64,000 bases of DNA from Paralvinella palmiformis (GCA_025642065.1 JAODUP010000046.1:587501-651500), one strand, 5' to 3'. Positions 48,331 through 59,393 are shown, numbered from the stretch's first letter. A program made the numbers and translations. The notes: a model not told the origin generated them from the letters alone.

Positions 48331-49544
48331 CATTATATTATAATCATCTTCTGGCCCTTGTCTACATACGTACTTCTAAAATGGATGATGTTGTTTTGTC
48401 CTATGCCCGTGGATTGACATTTTGACATGCTTCAAAATGTCAGCTTGTTAATTATTGCAATGGCTTTAATAAAGGTTTTTTTTTTTATGCTTCATTACAG
48501 AATCCCTGACTCATGATCTATTATTGGGTAAAATACCTGAACCTAACAAATTAAGGGAAGTCATACTAGAAGCATGACATATTTTAATTCATCAAACTAA
48601 CAATGTATTGTATCATTTTATACATCGTCCTGTACTCAATATTAGTGTGTATAACTTATAAACATGGGCCACAATGTTACGTCATTGCGGAAATCAACCA
48701 GAAAATTAATAAATTTCCATTTAAGACATATTGTCAGTTATTATCAACTAAAACAAATTCTAAAAAACAACTTATTTGTCGTACTGCTCAGTTTAAAAGA
48801 AAAATCTACTTTCCCTAGTAAAATACACGTATCAATTTATATGCAATGGAAGGTGGGCGACATTAAGCATCGACATTAATTTGACCAGATACTATCTTAT
48901 ACACTAAATGTTTATGGGGAAGCTATACCAAGACAAATACATAAAATACGACAATTATTATAACTGATTTTGATTCATTTTTATTAAGTGTTCGGGAAAG
49001 TGTGCACGTGATGTGATATACGAGTAGGAGAATTCTCAAGTTATTATCTGATAAGACCTTATTGATATCTTGTTGGTGTCTTATTTATAAACAAAATTGT
49101 CTTATTAAAATTTTCTTCGATTTTATAGAACATGTGTTGTACTTTATGGGCCACGAATAAACACATTATTATAAGTGCACAGAATATTGCAGGTTGTTTC
49201 AACTCTATACGTTGAAGAACGCCAAATAATACAGATAGGGCTCTCTGAAATCTCCCTTCTGGATCAGAATACTTATCAACTTCAATAAAGTCACAGATAT
49301 CAACAATCAACATCATTGAAAATTGTACCTAAACAAATATTCTTTGTTCAGGACTCACCTGCGTTTTCTTTGATCTTTCTAACAATAGATCCGACAATGT
49401 ATTTACTAACACTAACAGTCTACGTTGATATTTTATCGCAGGCTGACAAACAAATGACAGGCACAGACTTTGACTAGTTCGATATCGGGTAGCATAGATG
49501 ACATATCAGACTGAAATCCAAGACTAATTCCTACACTAATACAT

Positions 49545-49682
49545 CAAATGTCGGTTGAACATCAAATGTCGGTTGAACATCAAATGTCGGTTGAACATCA
49601 AATGTCGGTTGAACATCAAATGTCGGTTGAACATCAAATGTCGGTTGAACATCAAATGTCGGTTGAACATCAAATGTCGGTG
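49545..49682. repeat. 18-bp minisatellite, about 7.5 units
   Basis: Perfect tandem units of 'atgtcggttgaacatcaa' are present. Because 18 is a multiple of three both strands stay open, giving repeating MSVEHQ on plus and MFNRHL on minus. I see no reason to call a protein. Confidence 0.95.
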
Positions 49683-49973
49683 ATCGAGCGAAAAGCAGAC
49701 GATTATTTTGCTGGTGAAGAGATTGAATTTACTAAGACTTCGGAATGGATATATTGGTTTAAAATATGATACATTAATGTGTGAGTGATACAAGAACTGA
49801 TTTATTTTACTTAAATGGCAAATTTCTGACGATTAGACACGGAAAATTCAATGTTTTATTGATGTGAAATTGGAATATTGTACATAAAGTGTGTGTACAT
49901 CAGGCGTGATGACTTGGCTCATTTACTTCGGAAGTCACCAACTGATCACCCTGTTGAACCTCGTCTATCGAAA

Positions 49974-50402
49974 ATGTCTGCCAACAAAACTGGCATAGCA
50001 AAATAAATTCGGATTTCGGATAGCAGCCCTGACTCGGTCAAACTGGAGACAAAAAGGCACAAAATATACAAAACTCTTGAGTTTGAGGATAAAACTTCTG
50101 GCAGATTATTAGAATCGGTTATCATTGGTGTCGACACCGTGGATGACTCCGTGATCCTTAGCAATTCGTCGGATTCAACATCGAGATTTCCGAACACTGC
50201 TGAAGGTAAGCTTGATCACTTGATTCAAATAGTTACAATTGTACGAACCAAGATAAAGGCAAACGGCGAAGAACTTAAAACTCTCTCAAACAAACTGGAT
50301 AGAAAGTTAATTGTGGTAAATAGTCGACTGAGCGATCTTGAAGCTGAAACCAGAGAGGTTAAATATATAGAGGCGTTACTCTTGCCGCGCTATGTTGAAT
50401 TT
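49974..50402 (+). pseudogene. LINE ORF1, N-terminal coiled-coil part
   Basis: The frame starts 'MSANKTGIAK', has one in-frame TAA at 50004-50006 and then stays open for about 130 codons. After a Ser-rich stretch ('ILSNSSDSTSRF') comes a heptad-like region with 'KANGEELKTLSNKLDRKL' and 'SRLSDLEAETREVK', typical of the trimerising coiled coil of L1-type ORF1 proteins. It breaks off at 50402 where the inverted-end insertion begins. Confidence 0.6.
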
Positions 50403-51229
50403 TGAACCAGTGGCGCCTCCAGCGACCGGAGGTATTTCTCAGATAAAAAAGCTCTCTGGTTGTCCACATGTGATCGTGTACATGAGTGCGCATGGTTGAA
50501 ATGAATTGCCAATACTAGTACTATATGTTACATGATCACATACTCTTTTAGTAATTAACACTTTAATTGTGCACACATGATATCGAAGGAAACAAAGCTC
50601 TAAAACTCTTAATAAATAATTAAGTGATTTCACAGCCCAGTCACTTAATTAATTCATAGCCTACAATTTGCGATCACTTGACAGCTGATCAGAAAATAAT
50701 TTAACGTGGTTTAGGTTATTTCACAGCTTTGTGTGTGGAAGGCGTAATTTTCACAAGTTTTTTTTAATGAAAACAATTAGGTATATATGAGGTAAATGCA
50801 TACAAACATAGTTTCATCATGTCAGTTTATCATAATCCATAACTTTTTATTTATTTGGATATATACAAATAATGATATATACAGCTATTATAACGCTCCC
50901 ATAACATAATTCACCATATATTCATCACGTCCGTTTATCATATATTAACTAAAAAAATTATAAGTTCATTTAAAGTCTAAACCTTAATAATATAGATCAT
51001 GCAATATATCAGCCTGCACAGCTGAGAACAAAGAATATACATGGAATATTAACAAAGATTATACATGGAATATTAGTAATGTTTATGTTTGCATTCATAC
51101 AATAAGCGGCATCAACTCTCTTGTGTCACGGGTTCATCTATAGTTACAATCAGTCATTTGTTATCAAATGGACAGAATAACCCAAATTGCTTCCAGCTCT
51201 AAACAACCACTACTACAAAAATATGACAT

Positions 51230-51385
51230 TTAGTCCAGATCAGTGAACTGTTTAAAGTTAGACAGAATATACCCAGAGATGTAATAGACACATGCATTGA
51301 CTACTGTAACAGATAACACCAGTAAATCTGTAACCAAGAGGTTGGCCTGTTTACATGGTATCTCATCATCGTAGAACTTCAAGGA
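51230..51385 (-). pseudogene. Possible C-terminal exon of a P-type (THAP9-like) transposase
   Basis: A strong acceptor 'attattctgtttcag' precedes 51 codons and a stop. The peptide starts 'SLKFYDDEIPCKQ' and contains 'VVNACVYYISGYILSNFK', similar in pattern to the 'YIAGYIxRKxK' block near the C terminus of P-type transposases; the following Cys pair is missing. The alternative reading is the last exon of a membrane protein, because residues 15-40 are hydrophobic. The location inside the inverted-end insertion favours the transposase. Confidence 0.4.
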
Positions 51386-52355
51386 CTGAAACAGAATAAT
51401 ACCTTGTAAAATAATGACTTGAACCAAGTGCATACACAATATGTAAACACATGTTTTCCTTTTTTCAAGTTGGTTAAAGAATTTGATTTGATATGCATTT
51501 AAGTTATGAAGAGAAATATACCAATTAAAGCACATGAGATGAACATTCAAGTACTAATTTAGGTGCTGGTAATCCTTTTTTGTATTAATTAATTAAGATA
51601 TGAAATGGGCTGACAAAATTTCATGTGTTTGATGCCTTGTTTCTTATTTAATTAATTTTATAATACCAATTTTCACAATTAATATTTATAAATATTAATT
51701 ACCATCACAGCTGGCCCTGTCTCCTGTATAGGTCTCCTATATGTTAATACCTTCCTCTTTGATTTCAGCGGATGAATGCGGTGGATTTGATACATCAAAA
51801 ATAGTTAGAATAGCAGTTTAGATAAGTTGTCTGGTTCATGAATTCCGTTTCAGTGAAATACATTCTACATTTAGTATTCAAGTAATTTAAATCTTTCCTC
51901 ATCATATATCTGCCCAACAACAATTAATAACCCATCTTTTACTTCTGTCAATAGAAAAAATAACAAAATGAATGTTTCTACCACTAGTTGAGATATTTAA
52001 TAATTAATTTCATAACATTTAAATTATATAGAAGTCCATATATATATATATATATATCAATAAGTACCAATTGCTTACATTTAAAAATAAATATGGATGC
52101 AGGTAATCATGTAAATACTCAGCTACTTATAATTATTGTAATTAGGGAAAAATTTAGTCTGAAACAAATATAGATCTAGATAGATCCTGCTTGGGCCTAC
52201 TGAATGGGTCATGTCAAATAGGGGCGTGTCTACTTCAAATTGTTATGCTTATTTTTTAAATATCATTTATTAAGTTTATTTTTTTTAAAGCCAGATCATA
52301 TAAACATTTTACACTAGAATTGATTTCCTTTCGAGAATGTCTTTATTTGTGCATA

Positions 52356-52412
52356 CTTTTTCTGTTACTGCAGCCGAAAGCGGCGCAGAATGAACCAGTG
52401 TCATTAGGCGCC
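52356..52412 (-). pseudogene. THAP zinc-finger start, exon-like fragment
   Basis: ATG at 52412 on the minus strand opens 'MAPNDTGSFCAAFGCSNRK', followed by a possible donor 'AAAAA|gtatgc'. The C-x4-C spacing and 'GCxNR' are typical of THAP domains, whose second half is normally in the next exon; that half is not found here. Confidence 0.5.
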
Positions 52413-52529
52413 ATGTTAACGAAGGGAGCTGTCCGTGACAATCTACCTCCGGTCGCTAGGGCCCTGGCGCTCCATGAATTCAAAATGGCGTCCCATGTTA
52501 AAATGTCTTGTTATAAATAGTCTTTGCTG

Positions 52530-52830
52530 AAACATCGGATCTGAAACTTGCATTGGACCAAATGTCGTACACCCGATGCAAACAGGAGATCTCGAAACGG
52601 TTGAATGTAAATCCAGGATCCAGATTGTAAATGTTCCTGAAAATAAGTCCGAATATATAAAAAGTGTGATTTTAGCCATCTTTGTAGAAATAGGGATAGA
52701 TTCGGTCAATGATAGAACTATTGTAGACATTTACAGGATGGGTCGCTTCATAACAGGAAAAATACGTCCCATTATGGCAAAATGTCACCACCCGATGGGT
52801 AGAGAGCAAGCATGGAAACACTGACAGTCA
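52530..52830 (+). pseudogene. LINE ORF1, RNA-binding (Transposase_22-like) segment
   Basis: A coiled-coil remainder in one frame ('AETSDLKLALDQMSYTR') passes by frameshift into the frame at 52576, reading 'KSRIQIVNVPENKSEYIKSV', 'IFVEIGIDSVNDRTIVDIYR', 'MGR' and 'KIRPIMAKCHHPMGREQAW'. The blocks 'NVPEN', 'HRMGR'-equivalent and 'RPIxAK' are characteristic of the RRM/CTD part of L1-type ORF1 proteins, which bind the element's RNA. Confidence 0.7.
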
Positions 52831-53500
52831 TCGGGCGAGTCCTGATCATTTCCGTCAACAATACACGGAGGATATACAACAACGGAGAAGGGTTCCACAG
52901 GCCATCGTAAATTACGCAAGAAACAACGACGATTTCGAAGGGAATACATACCTGAGGAATGATAGAATTGTTGTAAAAGGCAAAACGTACAGCCTGGATA
53001 CCCTGCACGGTCTACTCAGTGCTCTACAAACTCCAGTTGGATGTACTACTAATGATGAACATGTATATTTTTATGGCACCCAAAGTCCATTCTCTAATCT
53101 AAGATGGCGGTTGACCATACTCCATTCAAATGTGTTGAGCAAGCATATTTTTACGTGAAATCATTTCACTACAAAAACTACACGAAGGGCTCGCAAACCC
53201 GGGTAAAATAAAGAAACTTGGTGGCTCCTTCGGTAAGACACATTGGGATAGTTCAGGGGCCAGCGACAGAATCGTGGATGATACTGTATTTAAGAAATTC
53301 GCGAAAATCGCTATCTCACCTCTGTTCTGCCGTCGACAGGCGCAAAAACACTGGTAGAAGCTAACCCGTATGATTCCTACTGGGACGCATTGTCCAGTGC
53401 AACTCATGCCATAGAAAACAACAATAAATGGACCGGGATCAACGCCCTTGGTGATATCCTGATGCGAGTTCGAGAGAAGCAGCGCCTCGTGCTTTCAGAC
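52830..53500 (+). pseudogene. NADAR domain (YbiA-like) fused to LINE ORF1
   Basis: The linker 'NNDDFEGNTYLRNDRIVVKG' leads into 'FYGTQSPFSNL' (53069-53101), the conserved NADAR opening. Then come, in shifted frames, 'FKCVEQAYFYVKSFHYKN' (E of V-E-Q at 53137), 'HEGLANPGKIKKLGGSFGK' (53181-53237), 'DRIVDDTVFKKFAK', 'STGAKTLVEANPYDSYW' (53331-53383) and 'NKWTGINALGDILMRVREK' (53423-53479). Order and spacing fit the whole domain of about 150 residues. Known family members cleave N-glycosidic bonds, in riboflavin intermediates and in ADP-ribosylated guanine. At least three frameshifts inactivate this copy. Confidence 0.85.
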
Positions 53501-53559
53501 AATTCTTACTATGGACACAATTGTTATACTTATGCCACCAGATGTCACTATTGTATTAT

Positions 53560-54410
53560 CCATCTATGTATTATATAATGATTTATTTTGGCCTCCAAGC
53601 TACTAAATAATAATAACTAAATCTATTACTGAAAAAAACGGTTTTTTGTATTGAAATAAAATAAGATTGTGTTGTGTATCAAGTTAATTGTGATGTGTTT
53701 GGATAATTGGCCTGTTTGTAGTAGTTTACAAATTGGTTAGTGATAAGTGTTATCAATGTCATTTATGAAATGTGTATGTAATTGACATGTGATAGTTGTA
53801 GACTATGCTGATTTATTAAATGTGTAAATAATGTGACTTCTGATAGGCGTATACCATGCTGATTTATTATTTAAAATAGGTGTAGACTATGCTGATTTAC
53901 GATAGGGATGACTATGTGATATCAGATAGTGTAGACTATGTGATTTATGATAGATATGGACTCCGTGAATTGGTGATTGGTATTGACAATCATACTAATG
54001 CTATGTGTAATAATTAGCCAATAATGAGACAATTTGACCATAATTACACCCGGATAATTAGTATAAAAAATTAAACTAATGATCGGAGTAAACTATTAGA
54101 CTGATAAACTACAATTATGATGTGTGTGAACTATTATTGTGATAATAATGAATATAGGTATAATCAATTAGACTATATTAAATAAAGAAATAATTGAACT
54201 GATGATATGTGTAAACAATTAGATTGGTGACATTTTCCAACAATTAGTTATAAATATACAGGTGCAATTAGATTAGGTGGAACTATTTAGACCAATTAAT
54301 ATATTTTACCCTAAGTAGCCATTGTTCTCTTATGTTTTCATAATGTCTCTGACATTGTTTTAACTTATTATCTCCACACAAACTCTCTACCAGTATCATG
54401 TTAGGTGTTG
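53560..54410. other. ORF1-ORF2 spacer with diverged repeats
   Basis: The spacer is AT-rich and non-coding. Between about 53780 and 53970 imperfect units of 'gtgtagactatgctgatttatgata' recur at 35-60 bp intervals. No splice or promoter signal is convincing. Confidence 0.5.
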
Positions 54411-54589
54411 TTTGGATAGGAAAATCATGGTACACTATAATACCATAATATTCAAATCCATGTTGATCCTATATGGTGATAGGATTAATTATCATCATGA
54501 TATGTTTGTCCTTGTTGCTTGGTTACGTTTTGTTGTGAAGGTGTTGTTCGACATTGGTCGGATCGTGTCGGGGTGGCGATGTTCAGGGA

Positions 54590-55521
54590 TGATGGTTAAT
54601 AGTACACTAGACCAGATCAGAACCGAGAATAATTGCAATTTGAAATATCTCTTCGACGATAGCAGTGATTACCATGATTCCCGATTACAATATAATAATG
54701 ATTATAGTTATTTAGAACCTGATCAGTTTGCCAATCACGCGGAGAACTTAAATAGACAGTCTTACTTTCACTTTAATTGTCGAGGATTATCCTCAAACTG
54801 GGAATCATTTCGTGATCTACTTTGTGATCATTTCTCTTTTGACGTCGTAGGCATAAATGAGGTATTCGGTTGTGACAATGATAAGCGTATATATTTACCG
54901 GGATATCAGAACATATTTACACGTAGTCGTGATGACGGCAATCGAGGCGCGGTGGCTTTGTTTATCAAAGATAATATTCAATTTAAGATAGGTGAGGATA
55001 TCAGAGTCTTCATTCCGCAAATATTTGAGTCATCGTTTATAGAAATCGATACATCCAAAGGTGGTAAGGCAATAGTAGGCGTAATATACAAACCTAATAC
55101 TGCTCCCAGAGCAGACTTATTTACATCTACAATACGGGACATAATTAACATAATAAATACAGAAGGTAAACATGGGATAATACTGGATGATATGAACATA
55201 GATCTACTAAAATATGATACTTATACTAAAACAAATGATTGTTTGGAGTCTATGTTTTCAATCGGTTTCTCACCTGTCATTACATTACCTACAAGATTAG
55301 CATCCAGTTCGGCAACTCTGATAGACCATATAGACCCTAACAGAACGCTATCAACTAATTCGGGAATTGTAAATACTGACGTAGCAGATAATTTTGGTGT
55401 CTTCCATATAACCAAAAGTCTGAATCTACTGTTATTAAACAAGCGAGATTGTTTTTACAAAATAACTGCGAAAGGCTTAGTACCTATTTATAAAAACTTA
55501 ATTTTGATCCTCGCCTACACA
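54590..55521 (+). pseudogene. LINE ORF2, APE-type endonuclease
   Basis: The open frame 54412-55521 carries from Met at 54589 an N-terminal leader ('STLDQIRTENNCNLKYL'), then 'FHFNCRGLSSNWESFRDLL' (N of the first APE block), 'FDVVGINEVF' (catalytic E block), 'RGAVALFIKDNIQFKI', 'VGVIYKPNTAPRADLF', 'ILDDMNIDLLKYD' (normally G-D-x-N; here the Gly is Asp) and 'TLIDHI' (normally followed by a catalytic block with Asp/His). It is unbroken for about 310 codons, the best preserved part of the element. It would nick target DNA for target-primed reverse transcription. Confidence 0.85.
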
Positions 55522-55859
55522 TAAAATGTCTCAATGAAGCATATCATATCTTCACTCAATTATATTTGAACGCAATATTAAAAGTAATAAAAAAATTATT
55601 AAAAAAGAACCATTGACGACTACCGGTTTATTAACTTCATCGAGAACTAAGGCAACGTTTCCAATGAAAAAACTAAATAAACCAACCGAACACCAAATAA
55701 GTCAGTAGAGAATATCTAACAACAAGTTTAACCAAATCAAACGGTCAATGAAAATACAATATTACAATACACTACTTGAAAAAAAACCTCGATAAATCCA
55801 GTCTTCAGAAAGAATTTAAAACAGATAACAACTCTGAAACTGACAAATCGATAGCAAAT

Positions 55860-56870
55860 AATTTTCAACGAATATTTCGCAAATATCGGACCAAAAACAA
55901 GCCAGAATATGCCCATATCTAAGAGTATGTTTCTCGATCCAGTCGATATGTTCAAGGTCGTAGTAACAACTAATAAATTGAAGATCAAGACTAGTTCCGG
56001 ATATGATGAAATATCTACAAAGTTACTGAAAGAAACTATACATAATATAAGCATACCGCTAACCCAAATTATAAACCAATCTTTACAAATTCCGATCGCT
56101 AAAGTTGTCCCGGTGTATAAAGCATCTGATCCCTCTTTATTAACAAACTATCGTCTCATAAGTGTTCTTATTTCATTTTCGAAACTACTAGAAAAACTGA
56201 TGTATGACAAGGTGATTAAATTTCTTACAATAAACAATATATTCTACGAACACCAGTATGGGTTCCGACCTAAATATTCTACAATTCATGCCATCATCCA
56301 CCTACTCAATAAGTGTGCAGAATCAAATAACAAAAGGAAGAAAGAACTAACTCTAGCCGTTCTTTTGAGATCTTTCCAATGCATTCTATTTTATTAGTCA
56401 TAAAATAATCCTCCGAAAGTTAAATAATTATGGTGTACGAGGTATAATAAACACGTTGTTTCAGAATTACCTCATGGATAGAACTCAAAATGTGGAAATT
56501 GAAGGAAGTGGACCAACCTCACGCCAAATGCAATGTGGCGTTCCACAAGGTCCTCTGTTCTATTTAGTTTATATAAATGACATATCCAAATCCAGTAACA
56601 GCCATATCCTATCTTTTGCTGACGATACAATGATTATGTTACTGATTCTGACATATTGTATAAGAAAGTTGACACAGAAGTGAATAATCTTTTCAATTGG
56701 TTTTGTGTGAATAAATTGTCACTAAATTCTGAAGAAAACAATATTGTTATTAACCACATATGAAACAATTAAATTTGAATAGCATAAACTCAAAATTAAT
56801 GGCACACCTCTATCTAGAGTAGGGCATAATTTAAAGAAACAGCCATCAAATTCCTAGGCATATTCAGACA
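55860..56870 (+). pseudogene. LINE ORF2, reverse transcriptase palm/fingers
   Basis: Open segments read 'KIKTSSGYDEISTKLLKETI', 'AKVVPVYKASDPSLLTNYR' with 'PIS' changed to 'LIS', 'HQYGFRPKYSTIHAIIHLL', then after a frameshift 'GVRGIINTLFQNYLMDRTQN', 'CGVPQGP' and 'SFADDTMIM' (catalytic x-ADD at 56615-56626), and 'WFCVNKLSLNS'. The order is canonical for Jockey/CR1-group RTs. The lost D of the first catalytic block ('LAVLLRSFQ' in place of 'DLSKAF') and several stops make it inactive. Confidence 0.85.
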
Positions 56871-56887
56871 TGAAAATAAATATGGAA

Positions 56888-58300
56888 TATATTTTGTATC
56901 AGTTGCATTATTTTGTGAAACATCATATTAGGACTAGTTGGTTAGTGTTTATGATCTGTTCAGTGGTATCAGCGTAATCATTGATACGTGACGAGTATTT
57001 TGGCGTACGTTTTCAACAGTGGCAGTGATTTGAGTGAGTGGGTGACCAATAAAACACCCAATTCCAAGTGGCATATACTAGCATAAAATAAGGAGGTAGA
57101 TATATCTATTGTATCAGATATGCCAAGTCCGACCCTTTTGTGACATTTTATGGTCACTAGTTGATCTAGTGAATCTGATGATCCGTCAGGTTACTGCAGG
57201 AATGTATCAACGAGTTCAAGCATGACGTACAGTTGGGCACGAGTATTTTGGCGTACGTTTTCAACAAGTGGCAGTGTTTTGAGTGAGTGGGTGACCAATA
57301 AAACACCCAATGTCCAAGAGGCTCTATAAATAAGGAGGTAGATATATCTATATATCTAGATATACCAAGTCCGCAAACACCCTTTATGCTGAGTGGTTAT
57401 GGTTCACTAATACCCCTGTATCCAGAATGCTAGTGAATCTGCGATTGATCCGTGCAGGTTACTTCGCCAGGAGACCTTTGAAGAAACGTTTATTGTTGCA
57501 AAGACATCGACAGGCGCGTATGGATTGGGCTAGAAACAATCTCCGCTGGCCACCATGGATTCCTGCTTTACCGGATAGATGGTCTTATCCGGGTCCGCAG
57601 ACAGCAACATGAGACCTATAATGAAGATTGCATCGTACCTAGAGTCCAAGCAGGGGGGGGGGGTGAAGTTACCATATGGGTTGCTTTCCACCAAGGTTGA
57701 AAATGTGACCTTCATATCGTCGATGGAAACCTGGATCAGTATCAGTACCTACAGTTTCTGGAGGAAATGTTATTGCCATTTGCTCGTCAGACATTTGGGC
57801 ATAATGTTGTGTCCCAGGATGACAACGCCAGGCCTCACAGAGCTCGCACGGTGGTCAATTGCATGGAAACTGAAGAGATTGAACACATGGAATGGCCAGC
57901 AGTGTCTGCGGATATGATTTCTATAGAGAACTTGTGATCCAACCAGCCTACTAATCTGGCTGAATTGCGACAGGCAGTCATTGATGCATGGTAAGCTCTA
58001 CCTCTTCAAACCCTGGCAACCCTGATTGACAGCATGCCTGTGATTAGTGTGCCTCATTGAACACTCTAGATAATTAGATTGTTTGAAGTCGATTTCCTGA
58101 CAAATTCCTTTATATATTTAGCATTTTGGCAATAATAATCATAGTTCATTATATTCACCATGATCCTGAATACCCATAGTCTGTGAAATGCATGAATATA
58201 TTCCTCATAGGATAATTATATCGATAAATTAATAAAATTCACATATTCTGATACTTTCGCTGGAAAAAGATAGTTCTAAATAAGAAATAACAAACAATAA
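56888..58300 (+). mobile_element. Tc1/mariner (DD34E) transposon inserted in LINE ORF2
   Basis: The insertion separates the LINE 'FLGI' block (about 56860) from 'DKFLT/LKN' and following RT-thumb blocks (from about 58310). It contains Tc1-type transposase remnants at 57427-58060. A tandem duplication of its 5' region is present: 56985-57190 and 57230-57440 share 'acgagtattttggcgtacgtttt' and 'gagtgagtgggtgaccaat'. Terminal repeats and a TA duplication could not be defined by eye. Confidence 0.65.
57427..58060 (+). pseudogene. Tc1-type transposase fragment
   Basis: The frames read 'RAGYFARRPLKKRLLLQRHR' and 'QARMDWARNNLRW' (end of the DNA-binding region), 'YNEDCIVPRVQAGGGG' after a shift, 'VVSQDDNARPHRARTVV' (second catalytic D at 57821-57823) and 'DMISIENL' (E at 57926-57928). 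Exactly 34 residues separate the D and E, the DD34E signature of Tc1. A poly-G run at 57653-57663 marks one frameshift. The first catalytic Asp region is not intact. Confidence 0.8.
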
Positions 58301-58950
58301 AATTACATTCCATATATATTTTCAAGTCTGTACATTGACAAATTTCTTACCTGAAAAATACATTTAACAAACGTAAATTAAAAAATTTCAAGCGCAATCT
58401 ATTCCATTAAACAATTAAAAAATGTTTTCCCCTGTAACAATCTAAGAACCTTATATTTTGCACCCGCATATTTCGTATGGAATTTTAGCATGGGGCAATT
58501 AAGGCTTCACCAAAAATACTTTAAAAAAACTGAAATACTTCAAAAGCGTGCAGTTCATACGATAAATAAAAAAGCATATAACAGTCACACTGAACCTCTC
58601 TATGAATATTCTAAAATTCTAAAAATAACAGATCTGTACGAATACCAAGTAAACCTTTTATGTATGATTTCCACCATAAATTACTGCCAATTATATCACT
58701 CCATCTTTAAATACAATCACGAAAACCAAAGTTGTCCAAAAACGACAGTCGCATCTATTTCACATAGAAAGATGTCACATTCGCATTCTCATCAAACTTA
58801 CCATTATATACATTCCCTATAATATCTAACAAGTATTCAAAATATGTAAGAAATACCATTAGTTCTCTTTATAAGAAAAAAATAAAGAACCATTTCATTA
58901 AGAAGTATACTAGTACAATAAAATGCATTGTACAGATCTATCTATATCTA
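58300..58950 (+). pseudogene. LINE ORF2, thumb and C terminus
   Basis: After the Tc1 insertion the LINE resumes. 'IPLNN' and 'MFSPVTI' frames lead to 'HISYGILAWGN'-like DNA (about 58470), then an open frame with 'LQKRAVHTINKKAYNSHTEP', 'YEYSKILKITDLYEYQVN' and 'YHSIFKYNHENQ' up to 58822. These match the fragment at 45120-45290 of the same family. The 3' end is AT-rich with no clear tail. Confidence 0.8.
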
Positions 58951-59287
58951 TCTACAAACAAATTACACAGGAAAGAACATGCACATATACATAAATATAT
59001 TAAATATATTATATAGACACAAATATTTAATAGAACTATTCAAAGACATTACCAGAAATACCATTTATAAAACAAAATCACCAAATCATACACATATAGA
59101 TTTATAAACATTTAGTTGATCAATTATACTAACATATAAGGTCAACATAAAGTATGTCATATGTATCTATAAATGTTAATGCTCTTAAGTAATAATAGCA
59201 TATGTTATTCGTCTCAATGTATGAGGGAAATAGGAAACATTTAAGCTTTCAGAGTTCATCTCACTATTAAACCACAATGGCACTTCT

Positions 59288-59393
<106 letters not shown>

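Larger units (their letters stand above)
50403..52500 (-). mobile_element. THAP/P-element-like insertion with inverted ends
   Basis: The left end 'cagtggcgcctccagcgaccggaggta' (50408-50434) is mirrored at the right end, whose complement reads 'gcgccagggccctagcgaccggaggta' (about 52447-52473). It sits inside LINE ORF1. On the minus strand a short exon-like frame begins 'MAPNDTGSFCAAFGCSNRK' (52412-52356), carrying the C-x4-C start of a THAP zinc finger. A distal segment (51385-51230) resembles the C-terminal part of THAP9/P-type transposases. The middle is AT-rich and non-coding, so this would be an internally deleted copy. No clean 8-bp target duplication is seen. Confidence 0.5.
49974..58950 (+). 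mobile_element. NADAR-bearing non-LTR retrotransposon, decayed, with two nested insertions
   Basis: The parts are collinear on the plus strand: ORF1 coiled coil (49974-50402), insertion, ORF1 RNA-binding segment (52530-52830), NADAR domain (53060-53500), spacer (53560-54410), APE endonuclease (54590-55450), RT (55860-56870), insertion, and RT thumb plus C terminus (58300-58930). All parts have stops or frameshifts, so the copy is dead. The 5' and 3' limits are approximate. The shared orientation and order of ORF1-like then ORF2-like blocks support one element rather than chance neighbours. Confidence 0.7.

Noticed and set aside
49536..49793. Repeat proteins MSVEHQ (plus) and MFNRHL (minus)
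   Set aside because: An 18-bp perfect minisatellite automatically keeps both strands open, and no flanking coding structure is seen.
51230..51550. 106-codon membrane protein gene
   Set aside because: The upstream half is intronic AT-rich sequence. Only the part after the 51386 acceptor looks coding, and its place inside an inverted-end insertion favours a transposase end.
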